Below, in pieces: positions 8,754 through 17,224 of a stretch of DNA of 64,000 nt. The stretch lies in the NCBI GenBank assembly GCA_014650415.1, contig BMUX01000021.1, forward strand, positions 33,809 through 97,808, given 5' to 3'. Within the stretch, counting starts at the first letter, position 1; every line of letters starts with the position of its first letter. A program made the translations under genes and the position numbers. The stretch comes from Streptomyces spiroverticillatus (lineage in GTDB: Bacteria > Actinomycetota > Actinomycetes > Streptomycetales > Streptomycetaceae). The notes below the pieces were generated by a model, which was not told the origin of the DNA, did no database searches, and saw only the letters and a program-made list of their open reading frames with translations.

Positions 8754-9199
8754 CACGCCGGCTTCGGCGGCAGCCGCACCACGGAGACGAAGAAGTCGTC
8801 GATCTGGCGGACGGCGGTGATGAACTGCTCCAGGTCGACCGGCTTGGTGACGTAGGCGTTGGCGTGGAGTTTGTAGCTGCGCAGGATGTCCTCCTCGGCG
8901 GCGGAGGTGGTGAGGACGACCACCGGGATGTGCGCGAGCTCGTCGTCCTGCTTGATCCGCTCCAGGACCTGCTTCCCGTCGTACTTGGGGAGGTTGAGGT
9001 CCAGCAGGATGAGGTCCGGGCGCACCGCGTTCGCGTGCGCGCCCTCCCGGTAGAGGAAGTCGAAGGCCTCCTGGCCGTCCCGGACGACATGCAGGGTGTT
9101 GTGGATCTTGTTGTCGGCGAACGCCTCCCGGGTCATCAGCTCGTCGCCCGGGTCGTCCTCGACGAGGAGCACTTCGATGGGGGTGGCGGGACTGTTCAT
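8753..9199 (-). CDS. Stand-alone receiver-domain response regulator (Rcp1-like)
   Basis: A 148-aa single-domain CheY/Rcp1-type receiver. It has acidic residues VEDDPGDE near the N terminus, the phospho-Asp in LILLDLNLPKYDG (about residue 68), Thr in VVLTTS and Lys in VTKPVDLEQF. There is no output domain, so it must act by protein-protein contact or as a phosphate sink. Sequences of this kind (EDDPGDELMTREAF, DLNLPKYDGKQVLE) are the usual partners of phytochrome-like or CHASE3-type kinases. The ATG overlaps the kinase stop as ATGA, showing tight coupling. Third gene of a three-gene signalling operon. Confidence 0.9.
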   Translation of the reverse strand: MNSPATPIEVLLVEDDPGDELMTREAFADNKIHNTLHVVRDGQEAFDFLYREGAHANAVRPDLILLDLNLPKYDGKQVLERIKQDDELAHIPVVVLTTSAAEEDILRSYKLHANAYVTKPVDLEQFITAVRQIDDFFVSVVRLPPKPA

Positions 9200-10905
9200 G
9201 TACGCGCTCCTGCTTGTGCGGAATGGGTCGTGGCGGAGGCGGTGGTGGCCGTGGACTCCCCCGCCGCCGGCAGCCTGAAACGCACGAGGGTTCCCGGGGC
9301 CGCCCCCTCCAGACGGATGCTGCCCCCGTAGTACTCGACGATCTTCCGGCAGAGGGCGAGGCCGATGCCGGTGCCCGCGTACTCCTCGCGCGAGTGCAGC
9401 CGCTGGAAGAGGACAAAAACCTTCTCGGCGAATTCCTCCGCCACTCCGATGCCGTTGTCGCGGACGGTGAACTCCCATTCCCGGCCGACCCGTTCGCAGT
9501 CGACGACCACCCGTACGGGCTGCCGCCGGGGGTGACGGAACTTGATCGCGTTGCCGACGAGGTTCTGCCAGAGCATGGTGAAGGAGGTCGGGTCGCCGGT
9601 CACCACGGGGAGTCGGCTGCGTACGACGAGGTCCGCGCCGGACTCCTCGACGGCCGCCGCGAGATTGACCAGCGCCCGGTCCAGGGCGTCACCCATGCCG
9701 ACGGCGACCGGGGCGGCGTCCAGGCGGCCCACCCGGGAGAAGGTCAGCAGGTCGTTGATGAGGGTCTGCATGCGTTTCGCGCCGTCGACGGCGAAGGCGA
9801 TGTACTGCTTGCCGCGGTCGTCCACGATCTCCCCGTACCGCTTCTCCAGGAGCTGGCAGAAGGAGGCGACCTTGCGCAGGGGTTCCTGGAGGTCGTGCGA
9901 GGCGACGTAGGCGAACTGCTCCAACTCGGCGTTGGAGCGGCTCAGTTCGAGGGTCTGCGCCTCCAGTTCACGAGTCTGTGCCTCCAGTTCACGAGCTTGG
10001 GCCTCCAGGTCGGCGGCCTGCCGGGCGAGCTGCGTCTCCCGCTGCATGGCCTCGGCCAGCTCGCCCGCGATGCGCCGGCGCATCCGGTCCACCGAGCCGC
10101 CCACGGCCCGTACGTCCGAGGGCCCCGGCACGGCGATCCGCCGGTCGAAGTCGCCGCCCGCGACCTGGTCTGCGGCGGCCCGCAGGGCGGCCAGCGGGCG
10201 CACCACCATGCGGCTGAGCAGCAGCGCGAGCAGCAGTCCCGTGGTGGCGATCACCCCGAGCATGACGACGAACGTGACGTCGCGCAGGGTGCGCAGCCGG
10301 GCGATCTCGGCGCGGGCGGCGAGCCGCGCCTGGTCCATGTGCTGCTCCTGGACGCGCAGGAGGCCGCGCAGTTCGCCGAAGGACTTCTTGCTGGCCTCCA
10401 CCCGCTGCTGTACGTCGGCGGCGCGCGCCCCGCCCCGGATGGCGGCGATCAACGGCTCGGCCTGCGTCCTGCGCCACTCGGCGGCCTTCTCGCGCACGGC
10501 GTCGAGGTCGGCGCCGAAGTGGCCGCCGGAGCCCAGCAGGGCGGCGACCTCGCGGAGTTGGCGGGGTTCGTCGCGGACCCCGGCGGAGTAGGGGTCGAGG
10601 AAGGAGTCGTTGCCGCTGAGCGCGTAGCCGCGCACTCCGGTCTCCTGGTCGAGGAGGGAGCGCTGGAGGAGGAGGCTGGCGGAGCGGCCGGGCTGGAGGT
10701 GGTCGACGAGTTCGGCATTGCGGTCGTTGGTGCGGCCGAGCAGGCTGGCGCCGACTCCGGCGCAGACCGCCAGCAGCACGGCCATGGTCACCAGGACGAG
10801 GCGGATCCAGCCGCGTACGGAGAGCCTGCCGGTGCGGGAGCGCAGGGCGCAGCCGACGCGTCCGCCGGGGCGTCCGCCGGGGCTCTCGCCCGGGGCGGCG
10901 GCCAC
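9196..10905 (-). CDS. CHASE3/HAMP sensor histidine kinase
   Basis: A 569-aa membrane kinase. Order: TM1 (about 32-55), extracellular CHASE3-like helical domain with the typical LLDQETGVRGYALSG motif, TM2 (about 215-235), HAMP (MVVRPLAALRAAADQVAGGD), a coiled coil made of three near-identical heptad-like repeats (ELEAQAR, ELEAQTR, ELEAQTL), a HisKA box FAYVASHDLQEPLRKV and an HATPase domain (NLVGNAIKF, DNGIGV, GTGIGLALC). The coiled-coil repeats are also visible as 21-bp DNA repeats around 9955-10010. The GTG at 10905 begins one base after the stop of the upstream phosphatase. It probably signals to the adjacent stand-alone receiver. Confidence 0.9.
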   Translation of the reverse strand: MAAAPGESPGGRPGGRVGCALRSRTGRLSVRGWIRLVLVTMAVLLAVCAGVGASLLGRTNDRNAELVDHLQPGRSASLLLQRSLLDQETGVRGYALSGNDSFLDPYSAGVRDEPRQLREVAALLGSGGHFGADLDAVREKAAEWRRTQAEPLIAAIRGGARAADVQQRVEASKKSFGELRGLLRVQEQHMDQARLAARAEIARLRTLRDVTFVVMLGVIATTGLLLALLLSRMVVRPLAALRAAADQVAGGDFDRRIAVPGPSDVRAVGGSVDRMRRRIAGELAEAMQRETQLARQAADLEAQARELEAQTRELEAQTLELSRSNAELEQFAYVASHDLQEPLRKVASFCQLLEKRYGEIVDDRGKQYIAFAVDGAKRMQTLINDLLTFSRVGRLDAAPVAVGMGDALDRALVNLAAAVEESGADLVVRSRLPVVTGDPTSFTMLWQNLVGNAIKFRHPRRQPVRVVVDCERVGREWEFTVRDNGIGVAEEFAEKVFVLFQRLHSREEYAGTGIGLALCRKIVEYYGGSIRLEGAAPGTLVRFRLPAAGESTATTASATTHSAQAGART

Positions 10906-10906
10906 C

Positions 10907-12109
10907 TCAGCCGCTCGCCCAGGCCAGGTGGAGCACCGCTATGTCGTCGGCGAGGCCGCCGTGCGGGGCGGCGGCCGCGGCGGCCGAGCGGACCAGTGCC
11001 TGGACGAACTCCCGGGCGGGCAGCGACTCGTACTGGCGGGCGAGGCGCAGCAGCCCGTTCTCGCCGAGGCGGGTGCGGGGGCCGGTGAGGCCCTCGAAGA
11101 GGCCGTCGGTGAAGACGACGATGCCGGTGCCGGGTTCCAGGGGGAGGTCGGTCTCGGGCCAGGCGCCGGTGCCGGGGGCGATGCCGAGCGCCATGCCGCC
11201 GGGCGGGTCGTACCAGGTGGTGCCGGAGGGGGCGCGGACCAGCAGGCCGGGGTGTCCGGCGCGCACCACGCGCACCGAGCGGCGGTCGGCGGGGAAGACG
11301 AGGCTGGTGAGGGTCGCGAAGACCTGCCGGGCGGACCGCTCGGCGGCCATGATCTCTTCCAGGAGGCGGAGTTGGGCGGGTCCCGTGCAGCCGCTGAGCA
11401 CGGCCGCCCGCCAGGCGACGCGCAGGCACACCCCGAGGGCGGCCTCGGTGGCGCCGTGCCCGGAGACGTCGCCGATGACGGCGTGGACGGTGCCGTCGAC
11501 GGTCTGCACGACGTCGTAGAAGTCGCCGCCGAGCAGGCCCTGTTCGCGGCCCGGGTCGTAGCGGGCGTCCACCTCGAAGCCGGTGGCGCGCATCAACGGC
11601 ACCGGCAGCAGGCCGAGTTCGAGGCGGGCGTTCTCCTCGGCGCGCAGCCGGCCCGCGTGCAGGGCCACGGCGGCCTGTTCGACCTGCTTGCGCTGGACGG
11701 CGTACCGGACGGCCCGGGACAGGGTCTCCGCGTCGAGGCGGCCCTTGACCAGGTAGTCCTGGGCGCCCTCGGCGACGGCGGCCTGACCGGCCTCGCCCTC
11801 GACGAGACCGGTCAGGACGACGATGGCGGCGTCCGGGTGGGCGGCGAGCACCTGACGTACCGCATCGAGCCCCCGCACGTCCGGCAGGTGCAGGTCGAGC
11901 AGCACGCACACCGGCCCGTCGTGCCCGGCGAGAAAGGTGCGGGCCGCGCCCAGAGTGGTGCACCAGTGGACGTCGGCCCGCAGGTCGCTGTCCTGGAGGA
12001 CCTCGGTGAACAGCACCGCGTCGCCCGCGTCGTCCTCGACCAGCAGCAGGACGGCTTCGAGGTCCCTCGCACCGGATGTCCTGCCGGCCACCACGAGCCG
12101 CTCGGCCAC
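10907..12109 (-). CDS. REC-PP2C phosphatase (RsbU/SpoIIE type)
   Basis: A 400-aa cytoplasmic protein fusing an N-terminal receiver (about 18-140; VEDDAGDAVLF, phospho-Asp in VCVLLDLHLPD, Lys in YLVKG) to a C-terminal PP2C-type Ser/Thr phosphatase (about 165-400; GGDFYD, VIGDVSGHG, AGHPGLLV, FTDGLFEG, LADDIAVL). Such proteins typically dephosphorylate anti-sigma-factor antagonists, letting a receiver phosphorylation state set alternative sigma-factor activity. No anti-sigma gene is adjacent here. The GTG start at 12109 has GGGGGTGG upstream. First gene of the phosphatase-kinase-receiver operon running to 8753. Confidence 0.9.
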   Translation of the reverse strand: MAERLVVAGRTSGARDLEAVLLLVEDDAGDAVLFTEVLQDSDLRADVHWCTTLGAARTFLAGHDGPVCVLLDLHLPDVRGLDAVRQVLAAHPDAAIVVLTGLVEGEAGQAAVAEGAQDYLVKGRLDAETLSRAVRYAVQRKQVEQAAVALHAGRLRAEENARLELGLLPVPLMRATGFEVDARYDPGREQGLLGGDFYDVVQTVDGTVHAVIGDVSGHGATEAALGVCLRVAWRAAVLSGCTGPAQLRLLEEIMAAERSARQVFATLTSLVFPADRRSVRVVRAGHPGLLVRAPSGTTWYDPPGGMALGIAPGTGAWPETDLPLEPGTGIVVFTDGLFEGLTGPRTRLGENGLLRLARQYESLPAREFVQALVRSAAAAAAPHGGLADDIAVLHLAWASG

Positions 12110-12191
12110 TGCCCACCCCCAGCCCGGAGGCCGGTCCGCCCTGGGCGGCGCGCCTCCTCACGGGCCGAATGATACTGCCGGGGAGGGGGCG

Positions 12192-13043
12192 TCAGCCCTG
12201 TTCGGGCACCTGCGCGAGCGGTGAACCGGCGTTGTTCTGCTGCTCGTTGGGGATCGCACCGCCGAAGCGCCGGTCGCGCTGGGCGTACTCGTAACAGGCG
12301 TCCCACAGGTTGCGGCGATCGAAGTCGGGCCACAGCACGTCCTGGTAGACGAACTCTGCGTACGCGCTCTGCCAGAGCAGGTAGTTGGAGGTGCGCTGCT
12401 CGCCGCTGGGACGCAGGAACAGGTCCACGTCGGGCATGTCGGGGTAGTAGAGGTACTTGGCGAAGGTCTTTTCGTTGACCTTCGACGGGTCGAGCCTTCC
12501 GGCGGCGACGTCGCGGGCGATGGCCTGGGCGGCGTCGGCGATCTCGGCGCGGCCACCGTAGTTGACGCAGAAGTAGAGGGTCATCGCGTCGTTGTCGACG
12601 GTCTGCTCCTGGGCGATCTGGAGCTCCTGGACGACCGACTTCCACATCTTCGGCATCCGGCCGACCCAGCGGATGCGGATGCCGAGTTCGTTCATCTCGT
12701 CGCGGCGGCGGCGGATGACGTCACGGTTGAAGTTCATCAGGAAGCGCACCTCGTCGGGGGTGCGCTTCCAGTTCTCGGTGGAGAAGGCGTACAGGGAGAG
12801 GTTCTTGACGCCCATCTCCAGGCAGCCCTTGAGGACGTCCAGGACGACGCCCTCGCCGACCTTGTGGCCCTCGGTGCGGGGCAGGCCGCGCTCCTTGGCC
12901 CAGCGGCCGTTGCCGTCCATGACGATCGCGACGTGCTCGGGGACCAGCTCACCGGGGATCTTCGGGGGGCGCGCACCGGACGGGTGCGGCTCGGGGACCT
13001 TGTACTCGCGCTTGTTGCGCCCCAGGATTCCGCGTCGTGCCAT
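12192..13043 (-). CDS. uppS: Isoprenyl transferase (undecaprenyl diphosphate synthase family)
   Basis: A cis-prenyltransferase of 283 aa that builds the polyprenyl diphosphate carrier for peptidoglycan and other cell-wall polymers. Signature motifs: IVMDGNGRWAKERGL near the N terminus (catalytic Asp, diphosphate-binding Arg), LSLYAFSTENWKR in the hydrophobic tunnel region, and the C-terminal RPSGEQRTSNYLLWQSAYAE substrate-binding block. The basic N-terminal 30 residues are longer than in E. coli, as is usual in actinobacteria. The ATG at 13043 has GGGAG 10 bases upstream. It lies 44 bases downstream of recO on the same strand and is probably co-transcribed. Confidence 0.96.
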   Translation of the reverse strand: MARRGILGRNKREYKVPEPHPSGARPPKIPGELVPEHVAIVMDGNGRWAKERGLPRTEGHKVGEGVVLDVLKGCLEMGVKNLSLYAFSTENWKRTPDEVRFLMNFNRDVIRRRRDEMNELGIRIRWVGRMPKMWKSVVQELQIAQEQTVDNDAMTLYFCVNYGGRAEIADAAQAIARDVAAGRLDPSKVNEKTFAKYLYYPDMPDVDLFLRPSGEQRTSNYLLWQSAYAEFVYQDVLWPDFDRRNLWDACYEYAQRDRRFGGAIPNEQQNNAGSPLAQVPEQG

Positions 13044-13087
13044 GGTGGTGGTTCTCCCTCTGGTGTGCCTGTACTTGCCGGGTGCGC

Positions 13088-13837
13088 TTACGCCTTCTCC
13101 ACGTACCTGAGCGAGCGCAGTCCGCGCTCCAGGTGCCAGTGCAGATAGGCCGAGACCAACCCGCTGCCCTCACGCGCGTGCCTGGGCTCGCACGCGTCGG
13201 CCGCCGCCCAGTCCCCCGTGAGCAGCGCGCTCAGCAGCCCGACGGCCTCCGCAGAGGGTACGACGCTCCCGGGCACCCGGCAGTCACCGCATATGACGCC
13301 GCCCGCGGAGACGGAGAACAGCCGGTTGGGTCCCTCGATGCCGCACTTGGCGCAGTCGTCGAAGCTGGGGGCGTACCCGTTGACGGCCAGCGAGCGCAGC
13401 AGGAAGGCGTCCAGGATGAGGTTCGGGGCGTGCTCGGCGCGGGAGAGGGTGCGCAGGCCGCCCACCAGAAGGAGGTACTGCTGGACGGCGGGTTCGCCCT
13501 CGTGGTCGGTGAACCGTTCCGCCGTCTCCAGCATGGCGGTGCCGGCGGTGTAGCGGGCGTAGTCGGTGACGATGCCGCTGCCGTAGGGGGCGATGATCTC
13601 GCCCTGGGTGCAGAGCGGGAGCCCGCGGCCGACCAGCTCGCTGCCGCGGGCGAAGAACTGCACGTCCACGTGGGAGAAGGGCTCCAGGCGGGCCCCGAAC
13701 TTCGACTTGGTGCGGCGCACGCCCCGGGCGACCGCCCGGACGCGGCCGTGGTGGCGGGTGAGGAGCGTGATGATGCGGTCCGCCTCGCCCAGCTTCTGGG
13801 TGCGCAGGACGATGCCGTCATCACGGAACAGACTCAT
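13088..13837 (-). CDS. recO: DNA repair protein RecO
   Basis: Recombination mediator (249 aa) that loads RecA with RecF/RecR during gap repair. It shows the N-terminal OB fold (MSLFRDDGIVLRTQKLGEADRI, RAVARGVRRTKSKFG), a helical middle domain and a zinc ribbon CAKCG ... CGDC that many RecO proteins carry. The start at 13837 (MSLFRDDG) is the usual family start; an in-frame ATG three codons upstream (13846) cannot be excluded. Followed by uppS on the same strand. Confidence 0.95.
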   Translation of the reverse strand: MSLFRDDGIVLRTQKLGEADRIITLLTRHHGRVRAVARGVRRTKSKFGARLEPFSHVDVQFFARGSELVGRGLPLCTQGEIIAPYGSGIVTDYARYTAGTAMLETAERFTDHEGEPAVQQYLLLVGGLRTLSRAEHAPNLILDAFLLRSLAVNGYAPSFDDCAKCGIEGPNRLFSVSAGGVICGDCRVPGSVVPSAEAVGLLSALLTGDWAAADACEPRHAREGSGLVSAYLHWHLERGLRSLRYVEKA

Positions 13838-13907
13838 GGGGTCCATTGTCCCGTACGTGGAGGGCGGTCCGGGGGTGCGGGGGCCCGGGGTCCTGGGGTG
13901 CGCATTC

Positions 13908-14126
13908 CTAGGGCAGCTCCCCGCGGCTGCGCGCGTTGACGTACGCCGTGGCCGCACTGAGCCGCTCGGAGGCCGTGGCGGGGCGTACGTCGCCCTCGTC
14001 GGCGTTCCACTCGCGGCCGCCGCCCACCGGGGTCAGCCGCAGCAGGCGGCCCACCTTGGCGACGACCCGGCCGACCCGTGCGCTGGTGAGGTCCACCACG
14101 TACGAGCCGAGGGGCGGGGGCTTCAC
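13908..14126 (-). CDS. Small conserved hypothetical protein
   Basis: A 72-aa protein from the GTG at 14126 (VKPPPLGSYVVDLTSARVGR). It resembles the short Streptomyces proteins with a GSYVVD...VG.V....LRPVGGGREW pattern found beside helix-turn-helix regulators; function is unknown. Here LTPVGGGREWNADEGDVRPATASERL is visible. The ribosome binding site (GGACGAG) is weak. An in-frame ATG at 14216 would give 102 aa but adds a low-complexity basic leader. No membrane segment. Confidence 0.55.
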   Translation of the reverse strand: MKPPPLGSYVVDLTSARVGRVVAKVGRLLRLTPVGGGREWNADEGDVRPATASERLSAATAYVNARSRGELP

Positions 14127-14461
14127 CGCTCGTCCGACGGCACGAGACCGGTTCTTTCCCGCGTCGCGCGCATTTTCTCCATGACTTCCACCACTTCTCC
14201 CGTGTTTCCCGCGCATTCCCGACGGATGCGGACCGGGGTGCGGATTCCCATCATTGCCATTGCTTCCCGCCCGGAATGGATTTCACGTTTTGCGTTACAC
14301 AGGCGGGCCGACCTGGCTACTCTCGGGGGGAGGTCTGCGCTGTGGATACCCGCATTGAATTCGAACAGGCCTTTCGGAATCACTAAAGGGCGGCGCAAGA
14401 ATTATTGAGCGGCGCATTACCGGCGCACGCAACCGGGGACCGTACTCCTGCGCGAGTGCGG
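14127..14461. other. AT-richer intergenic region
   Basis: This 335-base gap is clearly less G+C-rich than its surroundings (for example around 14160-14230 and 14340-14410), as in a promoter or a decayed segment. It holds one short frame with a strong ribosome binding site (14342-14386), annotated separately. No tRNA, hairpin terminator or repeat is evident. Confidence 0.5.
14342..14386 (+). CDS. Possible 14-codon mini-ORF or gene remnant
   Basis: GTG at 14342 starts a 14-residue frame, VDTRIEFEQAFRNH, ending TAA at 14384-14386. What makes it notable is an almost ideal ribosome binding site, GGGGGGAGG at 14325-14333, eight bases upstream. Nothing downstream in this frame or strand looks like a gene it could lead into, since the next gene runs convergently. 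It could be a microprotein, a leader peptide for an unseen RNA, or the 5' stub of a deleted gene. Confidence 0.3.
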   Translation: MDTRIEFEQAFRNH

Positions 14462-15241
14462 CTAGTGTTCCAGGACCTCTTCGCGGGACTTCACGTCCTC
14501 GTCCCGAATGATCAAGAATTCCCGGTCCTTCTCCGTCAGGAACTTCAGGAACCCCGGTTCGGCCTCCAGCACGTACCCGCGCAGCGGCTGCTCGTGCCCC
14601 TGGAGCTCGACCCGCTCCAGCGGCATCCACGGCGTCCGTACGACGGCGGCGCTGACCAGCATCGCGAGGACCGAGGCGCCCAGCACCAGGCCCATGACGT
14701 GCCGCCCCGCCCACCGGGACGCCTCCCCGACCTGGCCCTGCGCGCCCCGCGTCAGCACGCCGAAGCCCACCATCACCGCCACGACCAGCACCGACGCCAG
14801 CGGCAGCCACCAGGTGCCGAAGCTCAGGACGTACGCGGTCATGCCCGCGACCGCGATGGCGAGCATCCCGATCCCGGCCAGGTCGATCCGGGCGTCCCGG
14901 TCGAGCTTGCCCTCCTCGCGCATCCGGGCGGCCAGCATGAAGCCGCCCAGCACCCGGAAGAGGAACGCGGGCAGCAGCACGACGAGCAGGACCGCCGCCA
15001 CGACGGAGTCCGCGAGGACCGTCCCGAGGACGATCCCGATGCTGTCGTCCAGGTCCAGGGTGTGCAGCACGGCGAAGGCGGTGTGCCACTGGTAGCCGGA
15101 GACGGCGAACAGTCTCAGCAGCAGGAAGAGGAACGCGGCGGTGGTGAGGGTGAGCCCGCTGCTCAACCCGTGCCGCCGTTCCTCGCCCTCCCCCGCTCCC
15201 TCGCCCTGTCCCGGCCTGCCCGCCTGTTCCTGGTGCGCCAT
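14462..15241 (-). CDS. Integral membrane protein of unknown function
   Basis: A 259-aa protein with a polar N terminus (about 30 residues, Glu/Gly/Gln-rich), then five hydrophobic helices (around 33-47, 72-100, 128-142, 148-165, 185-205) and a soluble C-terminal tail of about 50 residues ending EVLEH. Start ATG at 15241 with an AGG element about 9 bases upstream. No transport or enzyme motif is recognised. The C-terminal tail (PGFLKFLTEKDREFLIIRDEDV) looks like a folded cytoplasmic or extracellular appendage. Neighbours give no hint of function. Confidence 0.7.
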   Translation of the reverse strand: MAHQEQAGRPGQGEGAGEGEERRHGLSSGLTLTTAAFLFLLLRLFAVSGYQWHTAFAVLHTLDLDDSIGIVLGTVLADSVVAAVLLVVLLPAFLFRVLGGFMLAARMREEGKLDRDARIDLAGIGMLAIAVAGMTAYVLSFGTWWLPLASVLVVAVMVGFGVLTRGAQGQVGEASRWAGRHVMGLVLGASVLAMLVSAAVVRTPWMPLERVELQGHEQPLRGYVLEAEPGFLKFLTEKDREFLIIRDEDVKSREEVLEH

Positions 15242-15298
15242 GCGCTCAACCTGCCACAGGGGGCGCGGGGGTGCGCGTCGGCGTACGCCGTGGCCGGC

Positions 15299-15957
15299 TC
15301 AGCCCCCGCCCGGGACCACCAGACCCGACTCGTACCCCACGATCACCAGCTGCGCCCGGTCCCGTGCCCCCAACTTGCCCATGATCCGGCTGACATGGGT
15401 CTTGGCGGTCAGCGGCGACAGGCCCAGTGCCTCGGCGACCTCCGTGTTGTTCAGCCCGCGCGCCACCAGCGCCAGCACCTCCCGCTCGCGCCCGGAAAGC
15501 CCCTCGGGGCCGCCCGTCGAGGGTGCCTCGGGGGCGCGCAGGGCGCGGGCGATGAGGCGGGCGGTGGGCCCGGGAGAGAGCAGCGACTCGCCCGCCGCGA
15601 CCGTGCGGATGCCGTCGAGGAGGACGGCCGGGTGGGTGTCCTTGACCAGGAAGCCGGAGGCCCCGGCCCGCAGCGCCGCCATGATGTGCTCGTCGGTGTC
15701 GTACGTGGTCAGGACCAGCACCCGCACCCCCGCCAGGTCCTCGTCGGCGGCGATCAGCCGGGTCGCCGCGATGCCGTCGAGGTCCGGCATCCGGATGTCC
15801 ATCACGACCACGTCGGCCCGCGCTGAGGCGGCCAGCGCGACCGCTTCGCGGCCCGTCCCGGCCTGGCCCACCACCTCCATGTCCCGCGCCGACTCGACCA
15901 GGACCGCGAAGGCGGCCCTCACCAGCGTCTGGTCGTCCGCCAGCAGCACCCGGATCG

Positions 15958-15961
<4 letters not shown>
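15299..15961 (-). CDS. NarL-family response regulator, partner of 15958-17220 kinase
   Basis: A 220-aa response regulator. Receiver domain (about 1-122): ADDQ at the N terminus, phospho-Asp in VVMDIRMPDLDG (about residue 54), Thr in VLTTYDTDEH, Lys in FLVKDTHP. LuxR helix-turn-helix at about 150-210 (LSGREREVLALVARGLNNTEVAEAL ... VSRIMGKLGARDRAQLV). The GTG start overlaps the kinase stop in a GTGA overlap. Last gene of an MMPL-kinase-regulator operon, so the exporter is the likely regulated output; that is inference from context. Confidence 0.92.
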
Positions 15962-17220
<1,259 letters not shown>

Positions 17221-17224
17221 ACGG

